This document shows positions 25,569-34,590 of a stretch of 64,000 nucleotides of DNA, piece by piece. A program made the translations under genes and the position numbers. How positions within the stretch are numbered: the first letter of the stretch is position 1; each line of letters starts with the position of its first letter. The notes beneath the pieces were generated by a model. The model was not told where the DNA came from, searched no databases, and saw only the letters and a program-made list of their open reading frames with translations. The stretch covers positions 434,001 to 498,000 of the forward strand of contig NZ_QZMS01000007.1 of the NCBI RefSeq assembly GCF_003614885.1, read 5' to 3'. Source of the DNA: Photobacterium salinisoli (GTDB lineage: Bacteria > Pseudomonadota > Gammaproteobacteria > Enterobacterales > Vibrionaceae).

Positions 25569-26221
25569 TGTGCTGACTTCAGCTTTTGGCTTTTTGCTGA
25601 AATGACCGCCTTTCCGCCCAGTTGCCTTAATTCCGGTCCGTTATAACCAGGACCGGAACATTAAGAAAATAATAAATTCATCAATTTCATTATTTTTATC
25701 CATATGCCTCAATTTTAAATGTCAAAAACCTATCAGGCTGCTGAAATTGACGCATCGCTGTCAAAAAATACAAACAGTGAACTCAAAAGGATAGCGCATT
25801 TCGCACATAATCTATTTTTCACCTTCACCTTCAGTTGCAGCGCGGTTTTGCAGCAACTGGATTCCAGGTAATTTTTTCTAACGGAAAAGTGAATTTCAGA
25901 TTCAGTTTCAAACAGGTAAAGTTTGATACGGCTCCGAGATGATAATCAGCCTGTCATAATCACAGTGTAGAGCGTGAAAACAACAGCAATAAAAGTGATA
26001 AGCAAGCCTGCTTTCTGACAATGTTTGATGACTTTGTGAATTATTCATCGCCATGACGCTATGTCTCACTTTCTCCTTTTGGGCAAAATGAATTGTCGGC
26101 AAAGAAAGGGGGTGATAAATTCCCAAAACCTTGTTTAACGTTTTCTTATATACGGTCGCAAGATGTGACTGGCTTCCTGAAATAAACTGAAATTGATAAT
26201 TCTATAAATTAGTTGGTGCGC
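25569..26221. other. Intergenic region upstream of the flotillin operon
   Basis: 653 bases, AT-rich, with no supported gene. It contains the inverted repeat TTCCGGTCC/GGACCGGAA (25631-25639 and 25650-25658), a second one CAGTTGC/GCAACTG (25832-25838 and 25853-25859) and presumably the operon promoter. Composition changes to the chromosomal average at about 26.2 kb. Confidence 0.5.
25631..25658. repeat. 9-bp inverted repeat
   Basis: TTCCGGTCC and GGACCGGAA flank a 10-base loop, downstream of the small lipoprotein gene. No T-tract follows. It could end that transcript weakly or be a protein-binding site. Confidence 0.45.
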
Positions 26222-26842
26222 ATGACCATCCAAGAAATGCTCTCGATATTGCTCTCTTTTCCAACGAATGTCTTTTTCGTTCCTTTTGTCATCTTTTTGC
26301 TCGTCATGCTGGTGGATTTGGTATTCAACATTGTGGAAAGTGTCGCACCGGATGTTGATCTGTTTGATGCGGAAAATATCCCGGGTGCCGGTCTGATTCT
26401 GCCACCAATTTTGTCGAAAGTGCCACTCATGGTGGCCCTGTGTGTCAGCTTCTTTGTCGGGACCATTGTCTCTTTTTATCTGGCACAAGCACTGAGTGTC
26501 GTCTCTGACGCTGGTTGGATGATGGTTGTCGAAGTGGTGTCGATGCCATTGACGGCTTATCTGGCTCTTTTCATTGCTGCCTGGATGCTCAAACCTTTGG
26601 CACCTTTGTTTGATAAAAAGAAAAGCTTTGCCAGGGTTGATTTTATTGGCCTGAAAGGCCGGGTTCACAGCAGCTTGGTGAACCAGAACCGGGGTGAAGT
26701 TGTCGTGCAGCATAACGGCAGCGAATTCTTACTTGATGTCCGGGTGATTGAGCCTGAGATGTCAATGGAATATGGCGATGAAGTGATCATCGTTTCTCAA
26801 AATAAAACAACAAAACATTATATAGTAGCGAAAAATAGCTAA
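26222..26842 (+). CDS. yqiJ: YqiJ-like inner-membrane protein with OB-fold tail
   Basis: A 206-residue protein with three hydrophobic segments (about residues 15-40, 62-90 and 98-125). A C-terminal NfeD-like OB fold follows (ARVDFIGLKGRVHSSLVNQNRGEVVVQHNGSEFLLDVRV...YGDEVIIVSQNK). Proteins of this type are encoded directly before flotillins, as here, and are thought to help the partner at the membrane. ATG 26222 is chosen; a TTG 9 bases earlier is possible. First gene of the operon. Confidence 0.88.
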   Translation: MTIQEMLSILLSFPTNVFFVPFVIFLLVMLVDLVFNIVESVAPDVDLFDAENIPGAGLILPPILSKVPLMVALCVSFFVGTIVSFYLAQALSVVSDAGWMMVVEVVSMPLTAYLALFIAAWMLKPLAPLFDKKKSFARVDFIGLKGRVHSSLVNQNRGEVVVQHNGSEFLLDVRVIEPEMSMEYGDEVIIVSQNKTTKHYIVAKNS

Positions 26843-26858
26843 GTATAAGGAGTTGGCT

Positions 26859-28946
26859 ATGCAAATCTCTCCAAGCGTTATCTTTATTAGTGCTGGAGTC
26901 GGTATATTTTTACTGATTTTAATTTTTCTCACATCCAGATATAAAAAGGTTCGAGGGGAAGGTGATGCACTGATCGTCAATGGTCTGCATGCCACCCGTG
27001 CTTCGCTGACCGGTACTTTCGTCTGGCCGGTCATTAACCAGCACGAATATATGGATATCACACGTAAGAAGATTTCTGTGATTCGCAGCGGTCGTAAAGA
27101 TCAGGAAGGCGAAGAATACGAAGGTCTGCACTGCCGCGATAATATTCGTGCCGACCTGAAAGTGGATTTCTATATTGGTGTCAATCACGAAGAAGAAGAT
27201 ATCATTCGTGTGGCCAAGTTGTTTACCGCGCATGAAGCATCAAATATTGAACGCCTGAAAGAACATTTCCAGCCTAAATTTTCTGAAGCACTGAAAACAG
27301 CCGTTAAGCAGTTTGAATTTGAGGAACTGCTGACCAATCGCCGTACGTTCCGCGATGCTGTGGTTGAAGTGATCGGCAGCGAAATGGATGGCTTCAAAAT
27401 TTATGACGTTGTCATTGATAAAATTGACCAGACTTCTCTGGACGCACATAGCCCGCACAATATTCTGGATGTTGAAGGTATCCGTAAGATCTCCATGATC
27501 ACCGCGCAAAAGAACACGGAAACCAATGCGATTCGTCAGGACGAGCGCACAACCATCAAGAAGAAAAATGTTGAAGCCGAAGCCAACCGTTTGCAACTGG
27601 ATAAGCAGGAGCAGGAAAGCATTGCCCGCGCGAAACGCGAAATCGATATTATCAAAGCGCAGGAGGAAGCCTTGTCTTCCGAGAAGCGTGAAGAATATGA
27701 ACGCGTAACGCAGCTGGCGAAGCTGGAAACCGAAGAAGAAGTGGCCAAGAAACGCGAAAGCGTTCAGATGGAAGTCGAAATGACGCGCATTACCAATCAG
27801 CGTCAGGTGGCCATCCAGCAGGAAGAACTGAACCGCGCCGTTGAAACGGAGAAAGTCCGTACCGCAACGGAAGTGGCAGAGAAAGAAATGCACAAAGAAA
27901 CCACAGTGGAGGAATCGCTGAAAGCTGTGGCAGAAACCCGTTCTCAACGTGTTGAAATTGAACGTAAGATTGCTCGTGAAGAGGAAGAAACACAGAACCT
28001 GCGCGTTCACGAACAAGTGAACCGTCAGAAACGCGTGACGCTCACAGAAGCAGAAGCGATTGCTGAAGCGAAACAGCTGGAACTGCTGGTTGCTGCCCGT
28101 GCAGAGAAAGACGCTGCCCGTGAGAAAGCAGAACGCCTGCTGATTGAGAATGACGCTGCGCTGAAGATTAAGACCCGTGATGCAGAAAATGCACTGGCTG
28201 TGAAGACCCGTGAAGCGGAAGCTGATCAAATTGTCGCGACCAAGCGTGCTGAAGCAGAATTTATCGCGAAAGAACGTGAAGCGGCGGCGAAAGAGCGGAT
28301 GGCGAAAGCTGAGAAAGAAGTGATCAGCTCAACGGGTCTGGCTGAAATTGAAGTGGAACGCGAGCGTGCGCTGGCGATCCGTGAAGTGGGTGAAGCAGAG
28401 GCTTTCGCACTGCAGAGTGCCGGTGAAGCCGAAGCGCAGGCAATGCGAGCGAAAGGTCTGGCGGAAGCAGAGGCTCAGACAGCTCGCTTCGAAGCTGCTC
28501 AGCAGTACGATGAGCACACACGTGAGCATGATAAGTGGGTGATGAAGCTGCAACAGGATAAAGAGCTGGAAATCGCGCGTATCGACGCACAGAAATCTGT
28601 GGTGGGCGAGAACGCGAAAGCGCTGGCTCAGGCCCTGTCTCAGGCGGACATCAAGCTGTTCGGTGGTGAAGGCATGGAGCAAATCCGTCGTACTATTATG
28701 GATGCCGCTTCAATGGATGCGAAGTTTGCCGAATCTAAAGTACTGAATCCACTGGTTTCTGAATATGTTGAAGGCCTGCGCAGCATGCCTCAGGACATTA
28801 AAGACATCCTGGAAAACACGGATCTGAAAAGCAGCGACCTGAGTAACGTTGCGCTGGCCGGTTTGCTGAATTCACAGGGCGGTGCATCAGAATTGCTGAA
28901 GAAAATTCAAAGCACACTGAGCACTCACTCAGAAGACAAACTGTAA
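26859..28946 (+). CDS. yqiK: Flotillin-family protein YqiK
   Basis: A 695-residue protein: an N-terminal membrane anchor (PSVIFISAGVGIFLLILIFL), an SPFH/band-7 domain to about residue 220, then a very long Ala/Glu/Lys/Arg-rich coiled coil (about 220-600) with EAEAxA repeats, and a C-terminal region (NVALAGLLNSQGGASELLKKI). Flotillins oligomerise and organise membrane microdomains. ATG 26859 has AAGGAG 6 bases upstream, and it lies 16 bases after yqiJ. It probably scaffolds the following ATPase and nuclease-like proteins, which is inference. Confidence 0.95.
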   Translation: MQISPSVIFISAGVGIFLLILIFLTSRYKKVRGEGDALIVNGLHATRASLTGTFVWPVINQHEYMDITRKKISVIRSGRKDQEGEEYEGLHCRDNIRADLKVDFYIGVNHEEEDIIRVAKLFTAHEASNIERLKEHFQPKFSEALKTAVKQFEFEELLTNRRTFRDAVVEVIGSEMDGFKIYDVVIDKIDQTSLDAHSPHNILDVEGIRKISMITAQKNTETNAIRQDERTTIKKKNVEAEANRLQLDKQEQESIARAKREIDIIKAQEEALSSEKREEYERVTQLAKLETEEEVAKKRESVQMEVEMTRITNQRQVAIQQEELNRAVETEKVRTATEVAEKEMHKETTVEESLKAVAETRSQRVEIERKIAREEEETQNLRVHEQVNRQKRVTLTEAEAIAEAKQLELLVAARAEKDAAREKAERLLIENDAALKIKTRDAENALAVKTREAEADQIVATKRAEAEFIAKEREAAAKERMAKAEKEVISSTGLAEIEVERERALAIREVGEAEAFALQSAGEAEAQAMRAKGLAEAEAQTARFEAAQQYDEHTREHDKWVMKLQQDKELEIARIDAQKSVVGENAKALAQALSQADIKLFGGEGMEQIRRTIMDAASMDAKFAESKVLNPLVSEYVEGLRSMPQDIKDILENTDLKSSDLSNVALAGLLNSQGGASELLKKIQSTLSTHSEDKL

Positions 28947-28968
28947 TTTACGTCAATCATCCCACGCT

Positions 28969-28996
28969 TCCCGCCTCTTATGAGGCGGGATTTATT
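28969..28996 (+). terminator. Intra-operon hairpin, attenuator or weak terminator
   Basis: TCCCGCCTC (28969-28977), loop TTAT, GAGGCGGGA (28982-28990), then TTTATT. It sits between yqiK and the ATPase start at 29007 and should lower expression of the downstream genes relative to yqiJK. Confidence 0.7.
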
Positions 28997-29006
28997 AGGT
29001 AATTGC

Positions 29007-32000
29007 ATGTCCGAAACAACTCAACAAGCGGTGAGCGAGGGTGGGGCGTACGAAATACTGAAATCCCGTCTATTTCAGCAAGGTAAACAGCTCAAGTCCC
29101 TGTCTCAAACCTTTAATCAAAATCGTCAGACAATCTTTGGCAGCCGGGAAAGTCAACTGGTTGGCAAAGCGAATGTCCAGACACAGGCCCGCTCCATTCC
29201 CATCGATATGGCGCAGGTCAATCAGCAATTGCTGTTCGGTTATCAGGTTCATGTCGGCCTGAAATCCTCTCCGTCCCTAGAGGATGTGTTTGGTTTATAT
29301 CAATTACACGAGCAGGACGGCACGTTCCGGATTGAACCTTTATCGTTGGAAAACAGTTTTCTGACGGATGCCCGTTTTCTGCACGAATTCACCGAACTTT
29401 TTACTTACTACAGCGATGCCCGCCTGACACAGATCTCTCGTCAGGAAAGCATTCTGTACATTGCATTCCAGATCGGGATGCGTCCTGAAGACCGTAAAGT
29501 CTTCCGTTTCCAGCTCAATGCCAATTCGATTGAATATATTGACTCGCTGGGTAACAAACAGCTGGAAAATGTTCAGCAGCATGACTTTGACTGGATTGCC
29601 ACAACCCGGGACGATCAGGTTGCGGGTACTCATCCGCACGTGTCGATCCGCGACAAATTGTTTGTCGAATGCATTGGCGGCGATCTGACCATCAAGGTGG
29701 AAGACAACACAGATGACGGTAAAGGGATCTACAGTGAATCGGTGGACGATCCGCATCAGAGTGTTGCCGATGCTTTCATTGAATACGCCTTTATTGGTGA
29801 GCTGATCGCGTTAAAAATCAAACCGCACCGTGAAAAGCACTCGCGCTATTTTATTTATAACCCGATCAATCAGTCTGTTGTCCGTGCTGATGCGTTAGGA
29901 CTGAGTGCCAAAGCGCTGCCGGAAGATCACGGTGTGCTGTATTCCCACGGTTTCGTGCTGGCCAACGGCGAGAGTAAGCAGTTTGACATGCCGTGGCAGC
30001 ACCTGAAGTTCTTCCAGAAAATTGCCTCGCCAAACGGTGAGGATATCCTGTATTTCTTCTTCAACATGCTGGAAGGCCATTACGTTGGCTTTACCTATAA
30101 CATGATTGAGAAGAAGTTTGCGGCGCCTCTGGAAAGCCACGGATTCAGCCTCTATCCCGATGGACGGATGCTGGTATTTCAGCTGTCTGAAAATGCAGAA
30201 GCGTCAACCATCCACCCGCTGCGGATCTGGGACACGCCGTTTTCTACGCCGGAACACTATGCCGCGCAGAATGCCAGTGCTGACAGCACCAGCCCGCTGT
30301 TTAATCTGGGCAATGCCGAACTGGTTCGTGCCTTGTCTTCCGTATTGTCAATCTGCCAGCTTGCCCAGACAGAAGAAGTCACTCAGGCGGCTTTTGAAGT
30401 ACTGCTGAAAGAGTGCCAGACCACGCTGGATCACTATCACTGGCTGAATCATCACTATGCGCTGGGCATGGGTGAGGTGATTAACAGCCTGATGGACACG
30501 GCAAACAAGATCATCGATGAGTTTGCCAAAGTGCTCCAGATGCAGCGTCACGCTGAAGAGAGTCTGGCTGAGCATCAGCAGGTTGTGGCGGATCTGATTG
30601 CGAAAATCAAACTGGCACCCAAAGAGCAGGCAAATGTCCTGTTGTCCTTGCTGTCAGAGTTGAAAGCACAGGTTGGTGCGACCATGGCGCTGCGTCAGCA
30701 GCATTATATGGACAGCGACAGTGTTGATGGTTTACTGGCAAATCTGCAGCAGTACCGCGAGCAATTGAATCAGCAGTTACTGGCGTTGTTACAGGAAGAG
30801 AAGGCGTATCAGCCGTTTAAGCAACAGATCCACGACATTGAATCTTCGCTGGCGGATGTCAGTAAGACAGCAGACATTCAGGCCCTTCAGCAGCAGGTTG
30901 ACACTTTGCGCGCAGACTTGCAGTTGGTGTCTGAAGAGGTCACGGACATTGAAACCGATGATCCGACCCAGTCGACCCGGATTCTGGATTTAACCACCGA
31001 AGTCTCGTCATTACTGAATGCTGTATCGGCCAGGCTGAGAAATAAATCACAGAGCCTGCAAAGCCATGAAGCACAGGCCGAGTTCAGTGCGCAATTTAAA
31101 CTGCTGGGTCAGTCGGTCAGCAGCGCGATGGAACAGGCGACGACGCCAGATGAATGTGACACCCAACTGGCGAAACTGGTTGGTCAGCTGGACAAGCTGG
31201 AGTCCCGTTTTGCAGATTTCGATCAGTTTCTGGTAGAGATTTACGCCAAGCGCGATGAGATTCAGTCAACCCTGGACAACCACAAGCAACAACTGATTGC
31301 AGCGCAGCAGCGCCGGGTACAGAACCTGATGCAGGCTGCCAATGTCACTATGGGCAGTGTTGAAAAGCGGGTGTCCCGCTTTGATGATGTGAAAGCACTG
31401 AACAGTTATTTCGCCACCGACGCCATGGTGCTGAAACTGCATCAGCTGTCGCAGTCGATTCGTGATCTGGGCGACAGCGTCAAGGCAGACAGTCTGGATG
31501 CTAAGCTCAAATCGCTGCAAGACCAGTCGCTGCGTTCGCTTCGTGATAATCAGGATATCTTCGAAGATGGCGGCAAAATACTGCGGTTGGGTCGTCACAA
31601 GTTCAGTGTCAATCAGCAGGCGCTTGATCTGAGTCTGGTGGAGCACAACAAACAACTTTGCACGCATATTTCCGGTACCGATTTTTATCAGCCCATCGAA
31701 GATGAAACCTTCCTGTCGCTGCAGCAGATAGCGCGCCTTGATGTGTCTTCTGAAAGTGACGAAGTTTACCGCGCTGAATACCTGGCCTATTTGATGCTGC
31801 ACAGTGCGATGAATAAAGCTGAAGATCTGTCGCTTGCCCAGCTTTATCAGGCTGGTCGTGACAAATCCTTGTTGCCTCTGGTTCAGCGCTTTTCGGCGCC
31901 GCGCTACAAAGAAGGGTATGTCAAAGGGATCCACGATCACGATGCCGCTCTGATATTGCAGGGCGTTCTGCCGACCTTTGAGCAGGCCGGACTGTTGCGA

Positions 32001-33878
32001 TTCAGCCAGCAGGCACGGGCCAATGCATTGCTCTGGCTGATGATGCAGGAAGAGACTGAACTGCAGGCTTGGCAGGAAAAAGCGAAAAATGCACAGCTGC
32101 TGAAAGAGCATCTCAATTCAGCCGATGCTTTTCAGTCGCTGCAGCAAACGCTGGCTGAGTCGGTTCAGGGGTCGGCCGCTATGGAGAGCAGCGATTACCT
32201 GATTCGGTTACTGGCGGGGACGGATGTGCGGATTGAAGTCAGTCAGGATGGCTTTGAACTGAGTGAAGATTACCTGCAATTTCGTCGCAGTCTGGGCTGG
32301 AACGGCGAGCAACTGGCACTGGATGCTGCCTTTGCCGATCATCAGCAATGGCTGAGTGCTTACACCGCTCAGAAGCAATACGGTCAGGCGTTTGTGGTCG
32401 AAGCTGCAGCGATTGCGGTATGTAAAACGTATTCAGACCGCTTGTTGAGTCCTGTCGATTTCTCACTGGCTTGTCCTGTGAAGGGACTGCTGGGTGAGCA
32501 CGACCGGATTGAAGGCGGCACATTAACCCTGGTACTGGATGATTTCATCCAGCGCTGTGAACATCACCGCAGCGTGGTGGTTCCTCAGTTTGACGCCTAT
32601 CTGAATCAACGGACGGCATTGCTGAATCAGGCCAAAGATCAATTCAGGCTGAGTGAGTTTAAACCGCGTCCGCTGACGTCTTTCGTTCGCAACAAGCTGA
32701 TCAGCGACAGCTACCTGCACCTGATTGGCGACAACTTTGCCAAGCAGATGGGTACAGTCGGCGACAAGAAACGAACCGATCTGATGGGGATGCTGCTGCT
32801 GATTTCTCCGCCGGGCTACGGTAAAACCACCCTGATTGAATATGTGGCGCACAAACTGGGCCTGGTCTTCATGAAGGTCAACGGCCCGTCGATTGGCCAT
32901 CAGGTTACCTCGCTGGATCCGGCTGATGCCCCGGATCAAAACTCAGCGCGTGAAATCGAGAAGATCAATCTGGCTTTCGAGATGGGCAACAACGTGTTGC
33001 TGTATCTGGATGATATTCAGCACACCAGTCCTGAACTGCTGCAGAAATTCATCTCGCTCTGTGACGGTACCCGACGGATTGAAGGGACCTGGCAGGGAAA
33101 AACCAAAACCTATGATATGCGCGGCAAGAAGTTTGCTGTGGTCATGGCCGGGAACCCGTACACAGAAACCGGTGAAGCGTTCCGGATTCCGGACATGCTG
33201 GCCAACCGGGCCGATATCTATAACCTGGGTGACATGCTGTCGGATCAGCAACATGCGTTTGAGCTGAGCTTCATTGAGAACTCGCTCACTTCCAATCCGG
33301 TGCTGGCACCACTGGCAACACGGGATCTCAATGATCTGTATCGTTTTGTGAAAATGGCGCAGGGGGATGGTGTTGCCCTGAGCGATATGTCGCACTCGTA
33401 TTCATCCACCGAAGCCAACGAAATTGTGGCAACGCTGCAGAAACTCATGCTGGTTCAGCAGACGGTTCTGAAAGTCAATCAGCAGTACATTCTGTCGGCC
33501 GCAACGGCAGATGATTACCGCGTTGAGCCGCCGTTTAAGCTTCAGGGTTCTTACCGGAACATGAACAAACTGGCTGAGAAAATCGCTTCGGTGATGACAG
33601 ATGATGAACTCAGTACGCTACTTCAGGACCACTATCAGGGGGAAGCGCAGACGCTGGCCAATGGCACAGAAGAAAACCTGCTCAAGCTGGCGGAGTTGCG
33701 CGGCAATATGAGCGCTGAACAGAAAGCCCGCTGGGAAGACATCAAACAGGCCTATCAGCGCAAGCAAATGATGGGCGATGAAAGTGACCGTGCAGGACAG
33801 GTCGTTCAGCAATTAGCGATGCTGAATCAGCACGTTGCGCGGTTCGCTCAGCCTGTCAAATTGGAGGATTTGGAATGA
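29007..33878 (+). CDS. Giant coiled-coil AAA ATPase (DNA-repair-ATPase-like family)
   Basis: A 1623-residue protein in three parts. Residues about 30-440 are beta-rich, perhaps propeller-like. Residues about 480-860 are heptad-rich coiled coil (LQQYREQLNQQLLALLQEEK and similar). After a helical middle comes a C-terminal AAA module with Walker A SPPGYGKTTLIEY (about 1267-1279), Walker B VLLYLDDIQ (Asp1335/Asp1336) and sensor VVMAGNPYTETGEAFRIPDMLANRADI. Databases tend to call it a DNA repair ATPase, but I know of no experimental basis. The start MSETTQQ is preferred over an upstream frame start at 28980, which lies in the hairpin. It overlaps the PLD gene by 4 bases (ATGA). Confidence 0.85.
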   Translation: MSETTQQAVSEGGAYEILKSRLFQQGKQLKSLSQTFNQNRQTIFGSRESQLVGKANVQTQARSIPIDMAQVNQQLLFGYQVHVGLKSSPSLEDVFGLYQLHEQDGTFRIEPLSLENSFLTDARFLHEFTELFTYYSDARLTQISRQESILYIAFQIGMRPEDRKVFRFQLNANSIEYIDSLGNKQLENVQQHDFDWIATTRDDQVAGTHPHVSIRDKLFVECIGGDLTIKVEDNTDDGKGIYSESVDDPHQSVADAFIEYAFIGELIALKIKPHREKHSRYFIYNPINQSVVRADALGLSAKALPEDHGVLYSHGFVLANGESKQFDMPWQHLKFFQKIASPNGEDILYFFFNMLEGHYVGFTYNMIEKKFAAPLESHGFSLYPDGRMLVFQLSENAEASTIHPLRIWDTPFSTPEHYAAQNASADSTSPLFNLGNAELVRALSSVLSICQLAQTEEVTQAAFEVLLKECQTTLDHYHWLNHHYALGMGEVINSLMDTANKIIDEFAKVLQMQRHAEESLAEHQQVVADLIAKIKLAPKEQANVLLSLLSELKAQVGATMALRQQHYMDSDSVDGLLANLQQYREQLNQQLLALLQEEKAYQPFKQQIHDIESSLADVSKTADIQALQQQVDTLRADLQLVSEEVTDIETDDPTQSTRILDLTTEVSSLLNAVSARLRNKSQSLQSHEAQAEFSAQFKLLGQSVSSAMEQATTPDECDTQLAKLVGQLDKLESRFADFDQFLVEIYAKRDEIQSTLDNHKQQLIAAQQRRVQNLMQAANVTMGSVEKRVSRFDDVKALNSYFATDAMVLKLHQLSQSIRDLGDSVKADSLDAKLKSLQDQSLRSLRDNQDIFEDGGKILRLGRHKFSVNQQALDLSLVEHNKQLCTHISGTDFYQPIEDETFLSLQQIARLDVSSESDEVYRAEYLAYLMLHSAMNKAEDLSLAQLYQAGRDKSLLPLVQRFSAPRYKEGYVKGIHDHDAALILQGVLPTFEQAGLLRFSQQARANALLWLMMQEETELQAWQEKAKNAQLLKEHLNSADAFQSLQQTLAESVQGSAAMESSDYLIRLLAGTDVRIEVSQDGFELSEDYLQFRRSLGWNGEQLALDAAFADHQQWLSAYTAQKQYGQAFVVEAAAIAVCKTYSDRLLSPVDFSLACPVKGLLGEHDRIEGGTLTLVLDDFIQRCEHHRSVVVPQFDAYLNQRTALLNQAKDQFRLSEFKPRPLTSFVRNKLISDSYLHLIGDNFAKQMGTVGDKKRTDLMGMLLLISPPGYGKTTLIEYVAHKLGLVFMKVNGPSIGHQVTSLDPADAPDQNSAREIEKINLAFEMGNNVLLYLDDIQHTSPELLQKFISLCDGTRRIEGTWQGKTKTYDMRGKKFAVVMAGNPYTETGEAFRIPDMLANRADIYNLGDMLSDQQHAFELSFIENSLTSNPVLAPLATRDLNDLYRFVKMAQGDGVALSDMSHSYSSTEANEIVATLQKLMLVQQTVLKVNQQYILSAATADDYRVEPPFKLQGSYRNMNKLAEKIASVMTDDELSTLLQDHYQGEAQTLANGTEENLLKLAELRGNMSAEQKARWEDIKQAYQRKQMMGDESDRAGQVVQQLAMLNQHVARFAQPVKLEDLE

Positions 33879-34579
33879 ATCAGCAACAGTGGCTCGACTG
33901 GCTGAAAGCGTCGCTTGACGATGGCCGGCTGGATGACAGCGAGCGGCGTGAATTACAGGCTTCACTGGTGGAAGAGGGGTTATCGGATGATGATCGTGCT
34001 TTTTTGCGCAACCAGAGCTTCAAACTGGCGCAACAAGCCATACAGGAAGGGACAGAGTCCCTTGCTGTACTTCGCTGGCTGGAACGTGTCGTGAAAGTGC
34101 TCGATAACACCCGCAGCTCTGCCATTGCAGAGGTGGCGACCAGTTGGTTTTCACCGGGGCGTGACTGCGCAGGCGGAATCATTGAGCAACTGCGTCAGGT
34201 GCGCAGTAAAGTGGACATTTGTGTCTTTACGATTGCAGATGATGAACTGACCAAGCACATTCTGGCAGCGCATGAACGCGGCGTGCAGGTACGGGTGATC
34301 ACCGATAACGACAAACTCAATGACACTGGCAGTGACATTGATTATCTCGCACGCAAAGGCGTCGCCGTGAAAATCGATACCACGGCTTATCATATGCATC
34401 ATAAGTTTGCCGTATTTGATGGCACCCGGCTCATCAACGGCAGTTTCAACTGGACGCGAAGCGCGTCCAGATATAATCAGGAAGACATTACGCTGACGGA
34501 TGACCGCCGTTTTCTGACAGCGTTCGAGCAGCAGTTCGAAGAGCTGTGGCAGCGTTTTCCTTGTCATCAGCCGAGTTAA
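33875..34579 (+). CDS. Phospholipase D-family phosphodiesterase, single HKD motif
   Basis: A 234-residue protein: an N-terminal helical domain (1-85), then a PLD/Nuc-type domain with one HxKx4D motif (His175, Lys177, Asp182 in HMHHKFAVFDGTRLINGSFNW). Single-HKD proteins work as dimers and include nucleases (Nuc, Zucchini) as well as lipid hydrolases. No signal peptide, so it acts in the cytoplasm. GGAGG precedes the ATG, which overlaps the ATPase stop, so the two are probably made in fixed ratio. Confidence 0.9.
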   Translation: MNQQQWLDWLKASLDDGRLDDSERRELQASLVEEGLSDDDRAFLRNQSFKLAQQAIQEGTESLAVLRWLERVVKVLDNTRSSAIAEVATSWFSPGRDCAGGIIEQLRQVRSKVDICVFTIADDELTKHILAAHERGVQVRVITDNDKLNDTGSDIDYLARKGVAVKIDTTAYHMHHKFAVFDGTRLINGSFNWTRSASRYNQEDITLTDDRRFLTAFEQQFEELWQRFPCHQPS

Positions 34580-34590
34580 GGAAAGCCCAG

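Noticed and set aside
19936-26221. Intact genomic island or prophage
   Set aside because: The integrase is only a fragment, there are no phage structural genes, and no direct repeat of the tRNA-Leu 3' end was found to mark the far end.
27240-28229. 329-codon open frame antisense to yqiK
   Set aside because: It mirrors the biased Glu/Lys/Ala codons of the flotillin coiled coil, giving a Phe/Leu/Cys-rich translation with no start signal.
31266-32111. 281-codon minus-strand frame inside the ATPase gene
   Set aside because: No family content or Shine-Dalgarno site; the plus-strand protein is continuous across it.
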